64,000 nucleotides of DNA, from assembly GCF_000744815.1 (NCBI RefSeq), contig NZ_JQMQ01000005.1, positions 5,971,801 to 6,035,800 on the forward strand, given 5' to 3'. The first letter of the stretch is position 1. The number at the start of each line of letters is the position of its first letter. Under the pieces are notes generated by a model. The model was not told the origin of the DNA and did not search any database. It saw nothing but the letters and a program-made list of their open reading frames with translations. The position numbers and the translations under genes were made by a program. Shown piece by piece: positions 25,503-33,320 of the stretch. The DNA comes from Phaeacidiphilus oryzae TH49 (GTDB taxonomy: Bacteria; Actinomycetota; Actinomycetes; Streptomycetales; Streptomycetaceae).

Positions 25503-26522
25503 ATGGACCTGGGCCTCGTTCTCCAGACCGACCCGCCGGCGGCGGCGGTCGTCAGCCGGATGCGCCGGGCCGAGCGGGCCGGCTTCCGGTACGGCTGGAC
25601 CTTCGACTCCGCCGTGCTGTGGGAGGAGCCGTTCGTCGTCCACAGCCGGATCCTGGAGCACACCGCGAAGCTCCGGGTCGGGCCGATGGTGACCAACCCG
25701 GCGACCCGCGCCTGGGAGGTCACCGCCTCCACCTTCGCCACCCTCAACGAGATGTACGGGCCGCGGACGGTCTGCGGGATCGGGCGCGGGGACTCCGCGC
25801 AGCGCGTCGCGGGACGCCGGCCGGCCACTCTCGCCCGGCTCGGCGAGGCGATGACCGTGATCAAGACCCTCGCCGAGGGCCGCGCCGCCGACGTCGGCGG
25901 CACCGAGCTGCGCCTGCCGTGGGTGCGGCCCGGCACGCCCGCCGCCCGGCTGCCGGTGTGGATGGCCGCTTACGGGCCGCGGGCCCTGGAACTGGCGGGC
26001 CGTCAGGCGGACGGCCTGATCCTGCAGTTGGCCGACCCGTACCTGGTCGAGTGGATGGTGCGGGCGTTCCGGGCGGCCGCCGAGAGGGCCGGACGCGACC
26101 CGGACGCGCTGACGGTCTGCGTGGCCGCGCCCGCGTACCTGTCCGACGCGGAGGGCCTCGGGCACGCCCGGGAGCAGTGCCGCTGGTTCGGCGGCATGGT
26201 CGGCAACCACGTCGCCGACCTGGTCGCGCGGTACGGGGACGCCTCCGACGCGGTGCCCGCCGAGCTGACCGACTACGTCAAGCGCCGCCAGAGCTACGAC
26301 TACGCCCACCACGGCCGGGCCGGGAACCCGGACACCGCCTTCGTCCCGGACGAGATCGTCGACCGCTTCTGCGTGCTCGGCACCGCCGAGCAGCACCTGG
26401 CCAAGCTGGAGCGCCTCCGGGCGCTGGGCGTGGGGCAGTTCGCCGTCTACGCCATGCACGACGCCGTGGACCCGCTGATCGACGGCTACGGCGAGCACGT
26501 CGCCCCGCGCCTGCGGGGTTAG
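25503..26522 (+). CDS. LLM-class F420-dependent oxidoreductase of the hydantoin/pyrimidine-associated type
   Basis: A 339-residue luciferase-like monooxygenase-fold protein starting MDLGLVLQTDPPAAAVVSRM behind GGGAGG. Landmark segments are TNPATRAWEVTASTFATLNE, CGIGRGDSAQRVAGRRPA, PVWMAAYGPRALELAGRQAD and VDRFCVLGTAEQHLAKLERL. This subgroup is commonly found beside dihydropyrimidinase and NCS1 transporter genes. Here it directly precedes an NCS1 gene, and the truncated hydantoinase lies upstream on the same strand. It probably needs F420 (or FMN) and takes part in hydantoin or pyrimidine degradation. The exact reaction is unknown. Confidence 0.85.
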   Translation: MDLGLVLQTDPPAAAVVSRMRRAERAGFRYGWTFDSAVLWEEPFVVHSRILEHTAKLRVGPMVTNPATRAWEVTASTFATLNEMYGPRTVCGIGRGDSAQRVAGRRPATLARLGEAMTVIKTLAEGRAADVGGTELRLPWVRPGTPAARLPVWMAAYGPRALELAGRQADGLILQLADPYLVEWMVRAFRAAAERAGRDPDALTVCVAAPAYLSDAEGLGHAREQCRWFGGMVGNHVADLVARYGDASDAVPAELTDYVKRRQSYDYAHHGRAGNPDTAFVPDEIVDRFCVLGTAEQHLAKLERLRALGVGQFAVYAMHDAVDPLIDGYGEHVAPRLRG

Positions 26523-26599
26523 GGCGGACCGGCCCGCTCAGCCGGCTCCGGCCGCCCAGCCGGCCCGCAGCACCCCCTCTCGACCCCCGGGAGCCCGCG

Positions 26600-28252
26600 A
26601 TGACCGCGACACCCGCGCCGACCCCCGCGTCGACGCCCCCAGAACCCGGCGTCATACCCGAGGGCGAGCGGCCGACCGGCCGCTACGCCAACCCCGACCT
26701 CCTTCCCATCCCCCCGGAGCGGCGCACCTGGGGGACCTACAACTTCCTGGCGCTGTGGGTCGGAATGTCCCACTGCATCCCGTCCTGGCTGCTCGCCAGC
26801 GGCCTGGTCGCGGCCGGGATGGACTGGGTGCAGGCGGTGGTCACCATCGCCGCCGCCAACGTCATCGTGCTGCTGCCGATGCTGCTCACCGGGCACGCCG
26901 GGCCGAAGTACGGGATCCCGTTCCCGGTCTTCGCCCGCACCTCCTTCGGGCTGCGCGGGGCCAATCTCCCCGCGCTGATCCGGGCCGCGGTGGCCTGCGC
27001 CTGGTTCGGGATCCAGACCTGGATCGGCGGCGAGGGGATCTTCCTGCTGGCCGGGAAGGTCTTCGGGCACGGCTGGCTGACCGTGGGCCAGTTCTGGGGC
27101 TTCCCCTGGACCCAGTGGCTCTCCTTCGGGATCTTCTGGCTGATCGAGGTCGCCGTGATCGTCCGCGGGATGCAGACCCTGCGCCGCTTCGAGAACTGGG
27201 CGGCACCGGTGGTGCTGCTGGGGGCGCTGGCACTGCTGGGCTGGATCACCGACAAGGCCGGCGGTATCGGCCCGCTCGTCGACCAGCCGTCCAGGCTGGG
27301 CTGGGGCCGGCACTTCTGGCCGGTCTTCTTCCCCTCCCTGATGGGGATGATCGGCTTCTGGTCGACGCTGTCGCTCAACATCCCGGACTTCACCCGCTTC
27401 GGCCGCTCCCAGCGCGCCCAGCTCCGCGGCCAGGCGCTGGGACTGCCGACCACCATGACCCTCTTCGCCCTCCTCTCCGTGCTGGTCACCTCCGGCTCGC
27501 AGGCGGTGTACGGGGCGCCGATCTGGGACCCGATCCAGCTCGCGGCGAAGCTCGACAATGTGGCCGGGGTGCTGCTCGCGCTGGTGCTGGTGATGGTCGC
27601 CACCCTCTCGGTCAACCTGGCAGCGAACACGGTGAGCCCGAGCTACGACTTCGCCCATCTGCTGCCGCGCTGGATCGACTTCCGCACCGGTGCGCTGATC
27701 ACCTGCGTACTGGGCGTGGTGATCATGCCGTGGCGGCTGACGTCCAATCCGCACGTGTACATCTACACCTGGCTCGGCACCGTGGGCGGGCTGCTCGGCA
27801 CCGTCGCCGGGATCCTGATCGCGGACTACTGGGTGGTCCGCCGCACCAGGCTGGCCGCCGCGGAGCTGTACAGCGGCAGCGGGCGGTACCGGTACGCGGC
27901 CGGGTGGAACTGGCGGGCGGTGGCCGCGTTCGCGGTGGGCGGGCTGCTCGCGGTCGGCGGCTCGTACTCCACCGTCGCGGGCGGGGTGAAGCAGGGGCCG
28001 TTCCCGGCCGGCGGGCTGGTCCCGGCGCTGAAGCCGCTGGCCGACTACGGCTGGGCGGTCGGGCTGACCGCCTCGCTGCTGGTGTACTGCCTCCTCACCT
28101 GGTTCGTCCCGCCGTGGCGCGCGGCGCACGCCGGGCCGCGCGGGGCCGGAGCGGCCGCCGGCGGGTCGCCGGGCGAGGAGGGCCGGCCGGCCGACGCCGA
28201 GGGCCGGCGGCGCCGTGGAGAGCGACGGCTCGCGGACGGCCAGTCGCCGTGA
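26600..28252 (+). CDS. NCS1-family nucleobase/hydantoin/allantoin transporter
   Basis: A 550-residue integral membrane protein with about 12 hydrophobic helices. Family motifs are NPDLLPIPPERRTWGTYNFL at the N-terminus, GPKYGIPFPVFARTSFGLRG, and the substrate-site helices ACAWFGIQTWIGGEG and NIPDFTRFGRSQ, followed by NLAANTVSPSYDFAHLLP. It follows the LLM gene by 77 bases on the same strand, ATG 26600. The likely cargo is hydantoin, uracil or allantoin, judged from the pairing with a hydantoinase locus. The charged C-terminal tail is unusually long. Confidence 0.88.
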   Translation: MTATPAPTPASTPPEPGVIPEGERPTGRYANPDLLPIPPERRTWGTYNFLALWVGMSHCIPSWLLASGLVAAGMDWVQAVVTIAAANVIVLLPMLLTGHAGPKYGIPFPVFARTSFGLRGANLPALIRAAVACAWFGIQTWIGGEGIFLLAGKVFGHGWLTVGQFWGFPWTQWLSFGIFWLIEVAVIVRGMQTLRRFENWAAPVVLLGALALLGWITDKAGGIGPLVDQPSRLGWGRHFWPVFFPSLMGMIGFWSTLSLNIPDFTRFGRSQRAQLRGQALGLPTTMTLFALLSVLVTSGSQAVYGAPIWDPIQLAAKLDNVAGVLLALVLVMVATLSVNLAANTVSPSYDFAHLLPRWIDFRTGALITCVLGVVIMPWRLTSNPHVYIYTWLGTVGGLLGTVAGILIADYWVVRRTRLAAAELYSGSGRYRYAAGWNWRAVAAFAVGGLLAVGGSYSTVAGGVKQGPFPAGGLVPALKPLADYGWAVGLTASLLVYCLLTWFVPPWRAAHAGPRGAGAAAGGSPGEEGRPADAEGRRRRGERRLADGQSP

Positions 28253-28333
28253 CCCGGGCGCGGCGGGGTGCTGAGCTGGGCCGGCGGGCCGCCGCGCGCC
28301 CGTGCTCCGCGTCCCGCGGCCCGCGACCGAGCC

Positions 28334-28379
28334 CCGCGGCAAGGGGCCCGGCCTCAGGCGGCCGGGCCCCTTGCCGCGG
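28334..28379. terminator. Bidirectional terminator with a perfect 20-base stem
   Basis: The arms 28334-28353 and 28360-28379 are exact reverse complements (CCGCGGCAAGGGGCCCGGCC) with the loop TCAGGC. It stands between the convergent NCS1 transporter and YceI genes, so it can serve both. Streptomycete terminators often lack a T-tract, as here. Confidence 0.85.
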
Positions 28380-28396
28380 TGGGACCGCCGGGGTGG

Positions 28397-28915
28397 TCAG
28401 GCCGTACCGGCGCGGGTGAAGTGGAGGGTGGCCGACACCGTCGTCGGACCGCGCATCGCGCTCAGCTGGTTCCAGGTGATGCCGTGGTCGGCGCGCTCGA
28501 CCTGGAACTCGGTGCTGAGGACGACGGAGCCGTCCTGCTCCTGGCGTACCACGGCCTCGACGGCCTGCGGCCGGCTGACCCCGCGCACCGTCAGCTCGCC
28601 CTCGACCTGGACCTTGTCGCCCTCGCCCGTGGCGGCCCTGGCCACCGCGAAGGTGATCGTCGGGTGGCGCTCGCACTCGAAGAAGTCGGCGGAGCGCAGA
28701 TGCTGGTCGCGCTTGGCGTTGCCGGTGTCCACGGACTTGGAGTCGACGGCGATCGCACCGGCGGCGGTGCCGTCCGGGTACACCTCGCCCTCGCCGGAGA
28801 CGGTGGTGAAGGTGCCTCGCACCGTGACGAGGCCCCACATCCCCTTCTGTTTGAAGGCGACGTTCGAGCGGGCTGAATCGAGTTTCCACGAGCCGGTCGC
28901 GACATCGGTCGACAT
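28397..28915 (-). CDS. YceI-family lipocalin-like protein
   Basis: A 172-residue protein with the family pattern TGSWKLDSARSNVAFKQKGM, VRGTFTTVSGEGEVYPDGTA, DQHLRSADFFECERHPTITF and GELTVRGVSRPQAVE. It has no signal peptide, so it is probably cytoplasmic, as in many actinobacterial YceI proteins. The fold binds long amphipathic molecules such as polyisoprenoids. ATG 28915. Confidence 0.9.
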   Translation of the reverse strand: MSTDVATGSWKLDSARSNVAFKQKGMWGLVTVRGTFTTVSGEGEVYPDGTAAGAIAVDSKSVDTGNAKRDQHLRSADFFECERHPTITFAVARAATGEGDKVQVEGELTVRGVSRPQAVEAVVRQEQDGSVVLSTEFQVERADHGITWNQLSAMRGPTTVSATLHFTRAGTA

Positions 28916-29041
28916 GGCTTCTCCGCGTAGGCGTTGAGTCGGGATGTGTGGCTGTGCCTCGCTGCGCACGCCCGTGGGCGTCAGGGAAATCCTATGCCCG
29001 TTGACGTGGGGGCGGGGGGCGGTTAGCGTCCGGGGGAGAGA

Positions 29042-29058
29042 TTGACAAAATGTTGAAA
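29042..29058. promoter_or_regulatory. A/T-rich partly symmetric element before the DUF6986 gene
   Basis: TTGACAAAATGTTGAAA stands out in a very GC-rich context, immediately upstream of the start region. The halves TTGACA and TGTTGAA are roughly inverted. It could be a -35 region or an operator for a catabolic repressor. Overlap with the translation-start region suits repressor blocking. No regulator is named on this evidence. Confidence 0.4.
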
Positions 29059-29089
29059 TCGCTGGTCCGTGGGGAAGGGATGGTGGCGC

Positions 29090-30460
29090 GTGGCGCGGTC
29101 GGTCTTTGGGGACGGGGGCAAGGGCGTCGTCGCGGAGGCGGACGCCCGACTGGCGGGCGTGGACGAGGAGTTGGCGCGGCGCTTCCCCGGCGAGCCGGCC
29201 GGCCGGCAGCCGGTGCACACGGTGTACGTGCCGGGGGACGCCTTCGGGCCGGGGACCGTCCGGGAGTGGGGCGAGCGCGCGCTGGCCGCGCTGGAGGAGC
29301 ACGCGCCGGACGCGGCCGCCCTCGCCGCGGCGGTCGGCGCGCCGGTGGACGACGCCCTGTACGCGCGGGTCCGGGAGAAGCTGCGCCGGGAGCCGGTCGA
29401 GGACCTGCGGGTGGACTTCGAGGACGGCTACGGCGTCCGGGACGACGCCGAGGAGGACGCGGCCGCCGCCGCGGCCGCCAGGACGCTGGCCGCGATGGCG
29501 AGGGAGGGCGCGCAGGCGGGCCCGGGCGCGCCGCCGTACTTCGGGATCCGGATCAAGTGTCTGGAGGCCGCCGTCCGCGCGCGCGGGATCCGTACCCTGG
29601 ACGTCTTCCTCGCCGAGCTGCTGGACGCCGCGGGCGGGGTACTGCCGGCGGGGCTGCTGCTGACCCTGCCCAAGGTGACCTACCCTCAGCAGGTCTCCGC
29701 GATGGCCCGGTTGTGCACCCGGATCGAGGAGTCCGCCGGGCTGCCGACGGGCCGGCTCGGCTTCGAGATCCAGATCGAGACCACCCAGTCCATCCTCGGC
29801 CCGGACGGCCGGGCGACGGTCGCCCTGATGATCGACGCCGCCGAGGGCCGCTGCACCTCGCTGCACTACGGCACCTTCGACTACAGCGCGGCGTGCGGGA
29901 TCAGCGCGGCCCACCAGGCGCTGGACCACCCCGCCGCGGACCACGCCAAGGCGGTGATGCAGACCGCCGCCGCGGGGACCGGGGTCCGGCTCTCCGACGG
30001 CTCCACCAACGTGGTGCCGGTGGGCGGCACCGAGCAGGTGCGCTCCGCCTGGCGGCTGCACCACTCGCTGGTCCGGCGCTCCCTGGCGCGCGCCTACTAC
30101 CAGGGCTGGGACATGCATCCCGGCCACCTGCCCACCCGCTACGCGGCGGTCTACGCCTTCTACCGGGCCGGGCTCGGGGACGCCTCGGCGCGGCTGGCCG
30201 CCTACCTCGACGCGCTGGACGCCGCGCGGCTCGGCGCGAGCGCGAGCGCGGGGACGGGGACGGGCCCGGGGGCCGGGGCGGGCGCCGGCGAGCCCGCGGT
30301 GCTGGACGAGCCGGCCACCGCCCGCGCGCTGGCCGGCTATCTGCTGCGCGGGCTGGACTGCGGGGCCTGGGCGCCGGAGGAGCTCGCCGCCCAGGGCGCG
30401 CGTCCGGCGCCGAGCCGCGCGCGGCTGGAGGAGCTCGCCGGGCGCTCGAAGCAGGGGTAG
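29090..30460 (+). CDS. DUF6986 protein, CitE/HpcH-HpaI aldolase-like
   Basis: A 456-residue protein related to citrate-lyase-beta/HpcH aldolase TIM barrels. VDFEDGYGVRDDAEEDAAA holds acidic residues near residue 110, KVTYPQQVSAMARLCTRIEE lies mid-domain, and LGFEIQIETTQSILGPDGR carries the metal-binding Glu. HYGTFDYSAACGIS and YYQGWDMHPGHLPTRYAAVY follow. The start is uncertain: GTG 29090 keeps the family-like length, and GTG 29069 adds seven residues. A Gly/Ala low-complexity insert (~380-400) is encoded by short GC repeats. In streptomycetes such proteins are often near purine/allantoin catabolism genes, but no such gene is adjacent here. Confidence 0.8.
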   Translation: MARSVFGDGGKGVVAEADARLAGVDEELARRFPGEPAGRQPVHTVYVPGDAFGPGTVREWGERALAALEEHAPDAAALAAAVGAPVDDALYARVREKLRREPVEDLRVDFEDGYGVRDDAEEDAAAAAAARTLAAMAREGAQAGPGAPPYFGIRIKCLEAAVRARGIRTLDVFLAELLDAAGGVLPAGLLLTLPKVTYPQQVSAMARLCTRIEESAGLPTGRLGFEIQIETTQSILGPDGRATVALMIDAAEGRCTSLHYGTFDYSAACGISAAHQALDHPAADHAKAVMQTAAAGTGVRLSDGSTNVVPVGGTEQVRSAWRLHHSLVRRSLARAYYQGWDMHPGHLPTRYAAVYAFYRAGLGDASARLAAYLDALDAARLGASASAGTGTGPGAGAGAGEPAVLDEPATARALAGYLLRGLDCGAWAPEELAAQGARPAPSRARLEELAGRSKQG

Positions 30461-30743
30461 CCACACCGCAAGCGCGTGGCGCGCGAGGTGGCGCATCCGC
30501 CCCGAAGAGGCCCGGATGTGCACTGCCGCCCCACGGATTGCCGGATTCTACAGATGAATTGCCAGCGGGCGCGCACTACTTGAGTGCGCGCCCGCAAGTG
30601 TGCGCATGCGCCTAGGATTTCTCCCACTTGCTTGCGAATACCGCGAAAGCAGTGCTAGCAATTTGCCAAAGGTCACTCGGGATTCGCCCTGTGGCCGCAC
30701 GCCGTCGGATTCACCCGGCACGCAACGCAAGGAACAGCACGCC
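30461..30743. promoter_or_regulatory. Promoter region of the small-protein/XRE pair
   Basis: A 283-base gap of clearly lower GC content (for example AATTTGCCAAAGG and GAATACCGCG). No gene is supported here. Low GC just upstream of a regulator operon suggests promoters, but no unambiguous -35/-10 pair could be assigned. Confidence 0.35.
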
Positions 30744-31022
30744 ATGCGCCTTACTTTCCTTGGAACCACGTCGAACAACGGCAATTGCCCTACGCTCTAC
30801 CTGACAGATCGCGACACCTACGTCGTCCAGGGATACCTGGTCACCGACCAGGGCGCCCTCGATCAGCTGCGGGATCTCAATCCCGGCGAGACCGCCGTGG
30901 AAATCCCGCGCGCGCTGCTGGAGTTCGCGCCCCCCGGCGCGCTCCCCCGGATGGGGGGCCTCCCGTCCACGAGCGGGGCTGAACTGGTCACCGGTGCCGC
31001 AACGGGGGAAGACTCGGCATAG
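30744..31022 (+). CDS. Small conserved partner of the downstream XRE regulator
   Basis: A 92-residue protein with ATG 30744 after AAGGAA. The core MRLTFLGTTSNNGNCPTLYL followed by TDRDTYVVQGYLVTDQGALD and TAVEIPRALLEF resembles small proteins encoded beside XRE/DUF5753 regulators in streptomycetes. These pairs are of the WhiJ-like type, in which the small protein modulates the DNA-binding partner. The gene is 60 bases before the XRE gene, on the same strand. It is not a DUF397 protein by its motifs. The function is inferred from the pairing. Confidence 0.7.
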   Translation: MRLTFLGTTSNNGNCPTLYLTDRDTYVVQGYLVTDQGALDQLRDLNPGETAVEIPRALLEFAPPGALPRMGGLPSTSGAELVTGAATGEDSA

Positions 31023-31082
31023 GCGGCCGGAGCGGTCGGGACCGCCCCGGCCGCCCGGACCGACTATGGGGAGCAGCACTCT

Positions 31083-32492
31083 ATGACCGATTTCCAGCGC
31101 GAACGCGAGGCGCTCGGCGCCTGGCTGCACCGTCTGCGCCGGGACTCCGGGCTGAACGGCAAGGAACTGGCGCTCAGACTGGGCTGGGCGCCGTCCAAGG
31201 TCTCCCGGATCGAGAACGGCCGGCAGACCCCCACCGAGCCCGACATCGCCGCCTGGGCGGGGGCGGTCGGCCGTCCGGACGCCGCGGAGGAGCTGGTCGC
31301 CCGGCTGCACGCGCTGGACAGCCACTATGTGTCCTGGCGCCGCTCGCTGCAGGCCGGGCACGCCCCCCGGCAGCGGGTGGGCGCCGAACTCGACGCCCAG
31401 ACCCGGGTGTTGCGGATCTTCGAGCCAGGGATGATCCCCGGCCTGCTGCAGACCGCGGAATATGCCCGCACCCTCTTCAGTGGACTGGTGGACCTCAACG
31501 GGAGCCCCGCGGACATCGCCGAGGCGGTCCGGGCCCGGATGGAGCGCCAGCATGTGCTGTACGAGCCGGACCGGGAGTTCCACATCCTGGTCACCACCGC
31601 CGCGCTGCGTACCCGGGTGTGCCGTTCCGAGGCCCACCGCGGGCAGCTCGACAGACTGCTGGCGGTCTCCTCGCTCGGCAACGTCCGGCTGGGCGTGGTC
31701 CCGGACCGGGCGGGATGGCCGCTGGCCCCGTTGCACCCGTTCTGGATCTACGACGAGCGGCTGGTCCAGGCGGAGATCTGGACCGCCGAGCTGAACCTCA
31801 CCGAGCCCCGTGAGATCGGCCTCTACCGCCGGGTCTTCGACTCCTACGCGGAGATCGCCGTGTACGGCGCGGAGGCCAGGCGGATCGTCAACCAGGTGGT
31901 GGAGGAGCTGGTCCGGGAGGAGGAGGCGGCAGCGGAACGTTCCGCCGCGGCCTCCGCACCGGCGCCCCGGCCGGAGGCGACCGTGCCGGTGCAGGCCGCC
32001 CGGCCGGGGGCGGAGGCGGCTCCCACCGCCGGTCCCACTTCCGGGCCCTCGGCCTCGGCCGCACCGCCGGCCGCCGTCGGCGTCCCGTCCGGCGAGGGCG
32101 GTTCGGCGGGCGAGGGCGGCACGCCGACCGTCGGCGGCTCCGGTTCCGGGCCCTTCGGGATGCGCGGGGCCGGCGGCGGCGGCCGGCCGGCCGGCGAACC
32201 GCTCCGGCAGCAGCCGCACTCGCAGCAGCAGCCGCACTCGCAGCCGCAGCCGCAGCCGCAGCCGCAGCAACCGCAGCAGTCGCCGCAGAACCAGCTCCCG
32301 CCGCAGCTCGCCCGTAGTGAAGAGGTGCGGCAGCCGCCCGCGTTCGATCCGGCGCACGCCGTGGGAGTCGCCGGCGGTGACGGTGGAGGAGGCAGCGGAG
32401 GCGGCGGCCCCGACGGCGCCGCCGCCCGCGCGCCCGCCCCCGAGGGCGAGGCCGACCTCTACAGCAACTCCTCGCGCGCAGAGCAATCCTGA
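31083..32492 (+). CDS. XRE-family regulator with DUF5753-type domain and a Gln/Pro-rich tail
   Basis: A 469-residue protein. The HTH covers ~8-65 (LRRDSGLNGKELALRLGWAP, SKVSRIENGRQTPTEPDI). The DUF5753 domain covers ~95-275, with IFEPGMIPGLLQTAEYARTL, VRARMERQHVLYEPDREFHI and LGVVPDRAGWPLAPLHPFWI. The last ~180 residues are disordered Pro/Gly/Ser sequence. They include a Gln-rich tract near 375-405 encoded by CAG/CCG-rich triplet repeats at about 32,205-32,290. It acts with the small protein upstream. The tail is much longer than in typical family members (~280 residues). Confidence 0.87.
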   Translation: MTDFQREREALGAWLHRLRRDSGLNGKELALRLGWAPSKVSRIENGRQTPTEPDIAAWAGAVGRPDAAEELVARLHALDSHYVSWRRSLQAGHAPRQRVGAELDAQTRVLRIFEPGMIPGLLQTAEYARTLFSGLVDLNGSPADIAEAVRARMERQHVLYEPDREFHILVTTAALRTRVCRSEAHRGQLDRLLAVSSLGNVRLGVVPDRAGWPLAPLHPFWIYDERLVQAEIWTAELNLTEPREIGLYRRVFDSYAEIAVYGAEARRIVNQVVEELVREEEAAAERSAAASAPAPRPEATVPVQAARPGAEAAPTAGPTSGPSASAAPPAAVGVPSGEGGSAGEGGTPTVGGSGSGPFGMRGAGGGGRPAGEPLRQQPHSQQQPHSQPQPQPQPQQPQQSPQNQLPPQLARSEEVRQPPAFDPAHAVGVAGGDGGGGSGGGGPDGAAARAPAPEGEADLYSNSSRAEQS

Positions 32493-32518
32493 GCAACCGT
32501 CGACAATCCCGGCCCGGG

Positions 32519-32538
32519 GCTCCACCCCCGGGTGGAGC
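32519..32538. terminator. Short hairpin after the XRE gene
   Basis: The arms GCTCCACCC and GGGTGGAGC are exact reverse complements with a two-base CC gap. It lies 27 bases after the XRE stop and before the next gene on the same strand. It is a small terminator or attenuator. Confidence 0.5.
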
Positions 32539-32615
32539 GGGCCGTCGGCCGTCCGCCCGCAGGATCCGCCCACGGGCGGTGGCCGCCGGCGTCCGCGGGG
32601 ACGAGGCTGGTGGGC

Positions 32616-33275
32616 ATGAGCAGTCTCCACTCCGCCCTCACCACGCTGACCTGGGTCTGCATCCTCGTCTTCGTCGCTGCCTGGATCCTCGGCGCGATCT
32701 GGTTCGGCCTCAGGTCGCCGGGCGGGGGCAGGAGCCGGCCCGGCGGCCGGCGGCGGGCCCTGGTCTCCCGGCTGGCGCTCGTGCTGGGGATCGCCCTGGT
32801 CATCCGGCTCACCAGCGGCGCCGGGGGCGGCTCCGGGCCCGGCTTCGGCTTCGGCTCCGGTACCGGCGCCGGCTCCGGCGTCTGGCGGCATCTCACCTGG
32901 TGGCAGCCGGCGGTGGCGGTGACGGGCGCGCTCCTCGCGGTCGCCGCCACCGCGCTGCTGCTCTGGGCGCGCTGGACGCTGGGGGTGATGTGGACCAGCG
33001 TTCCCACCGTCCAGGAGCACCATGAGCTGGTCACCACGGGTCCGTACCGGATCGTGCGGCACCCCATCTACACCGGCCTGCTGGCGTTGATCCTCGGCGC
33101 CATGCTGGCGCACGGCTTCGGCGTCTGGCTGGTCTACTTCGGGCTCGCCGTGCCGTGGCTGCTGCGCCGGGTCCGGGTCGAGGACCGGCTGATGGCGGGG
33201 CGCTTCGGCGAGCGGTACCGGGCGTACCGGGCGGAGGTCCCCGCGCTGCTGCCGTACCCCAGGCCTGGCCGGTAG
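32616..33275 (+). CDS. Isoprenylcysteine carboxyl methyltransferase-family membrane protein
   Basis: A 219-residue protein with about four hydrophobic helices and the family signature GPYRIVRHPIYTGLLALILG near residue 150, then GERYRAYRAEVPALLPYP. The RHPxYxG motif binds S-adenosylmethionine in ICMT/phospholipid methyltransferase-like enzymes. A Gly/Ser-rich loop (~75-90) separates the helices. ATG 32616. The methyl acceptor in bacteria of this type is unknown. Confidence 0.85.
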   Translation: MSSLHSALTTLTWVCILVFVAAWILGAIWFGLRSPGGGRSRPGGRRRALVSRLALVLGIALVIRLTSGAGGGSGPGFGFGSGTGAGSGVWRHLTWWQPAVAVTGALLAVAATALLLWARWTLGVMWTSVPTVQEHHELVTTGPYRIVRHPIYTGLLALILGAMLAHGFGVWLVYFGLAVPWLLRRVRVEDRLMAGRFGERYRAYRAEVPALLPYPRPGR

Positions 33276-33320
33276 CGGAATGCTCTGGCGTGGCGTGGAT
33301 CGAACACGGAGGATGTGGCC

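Noticed and set aside
29050-30615. Alternative start ATG 29050 for the CitE-like gene
   Set aside because: It belongs to a different frame whose translation is Arg/Gly-rich. The DUF6986 motifs are in the GTG 29069/29090 frame.
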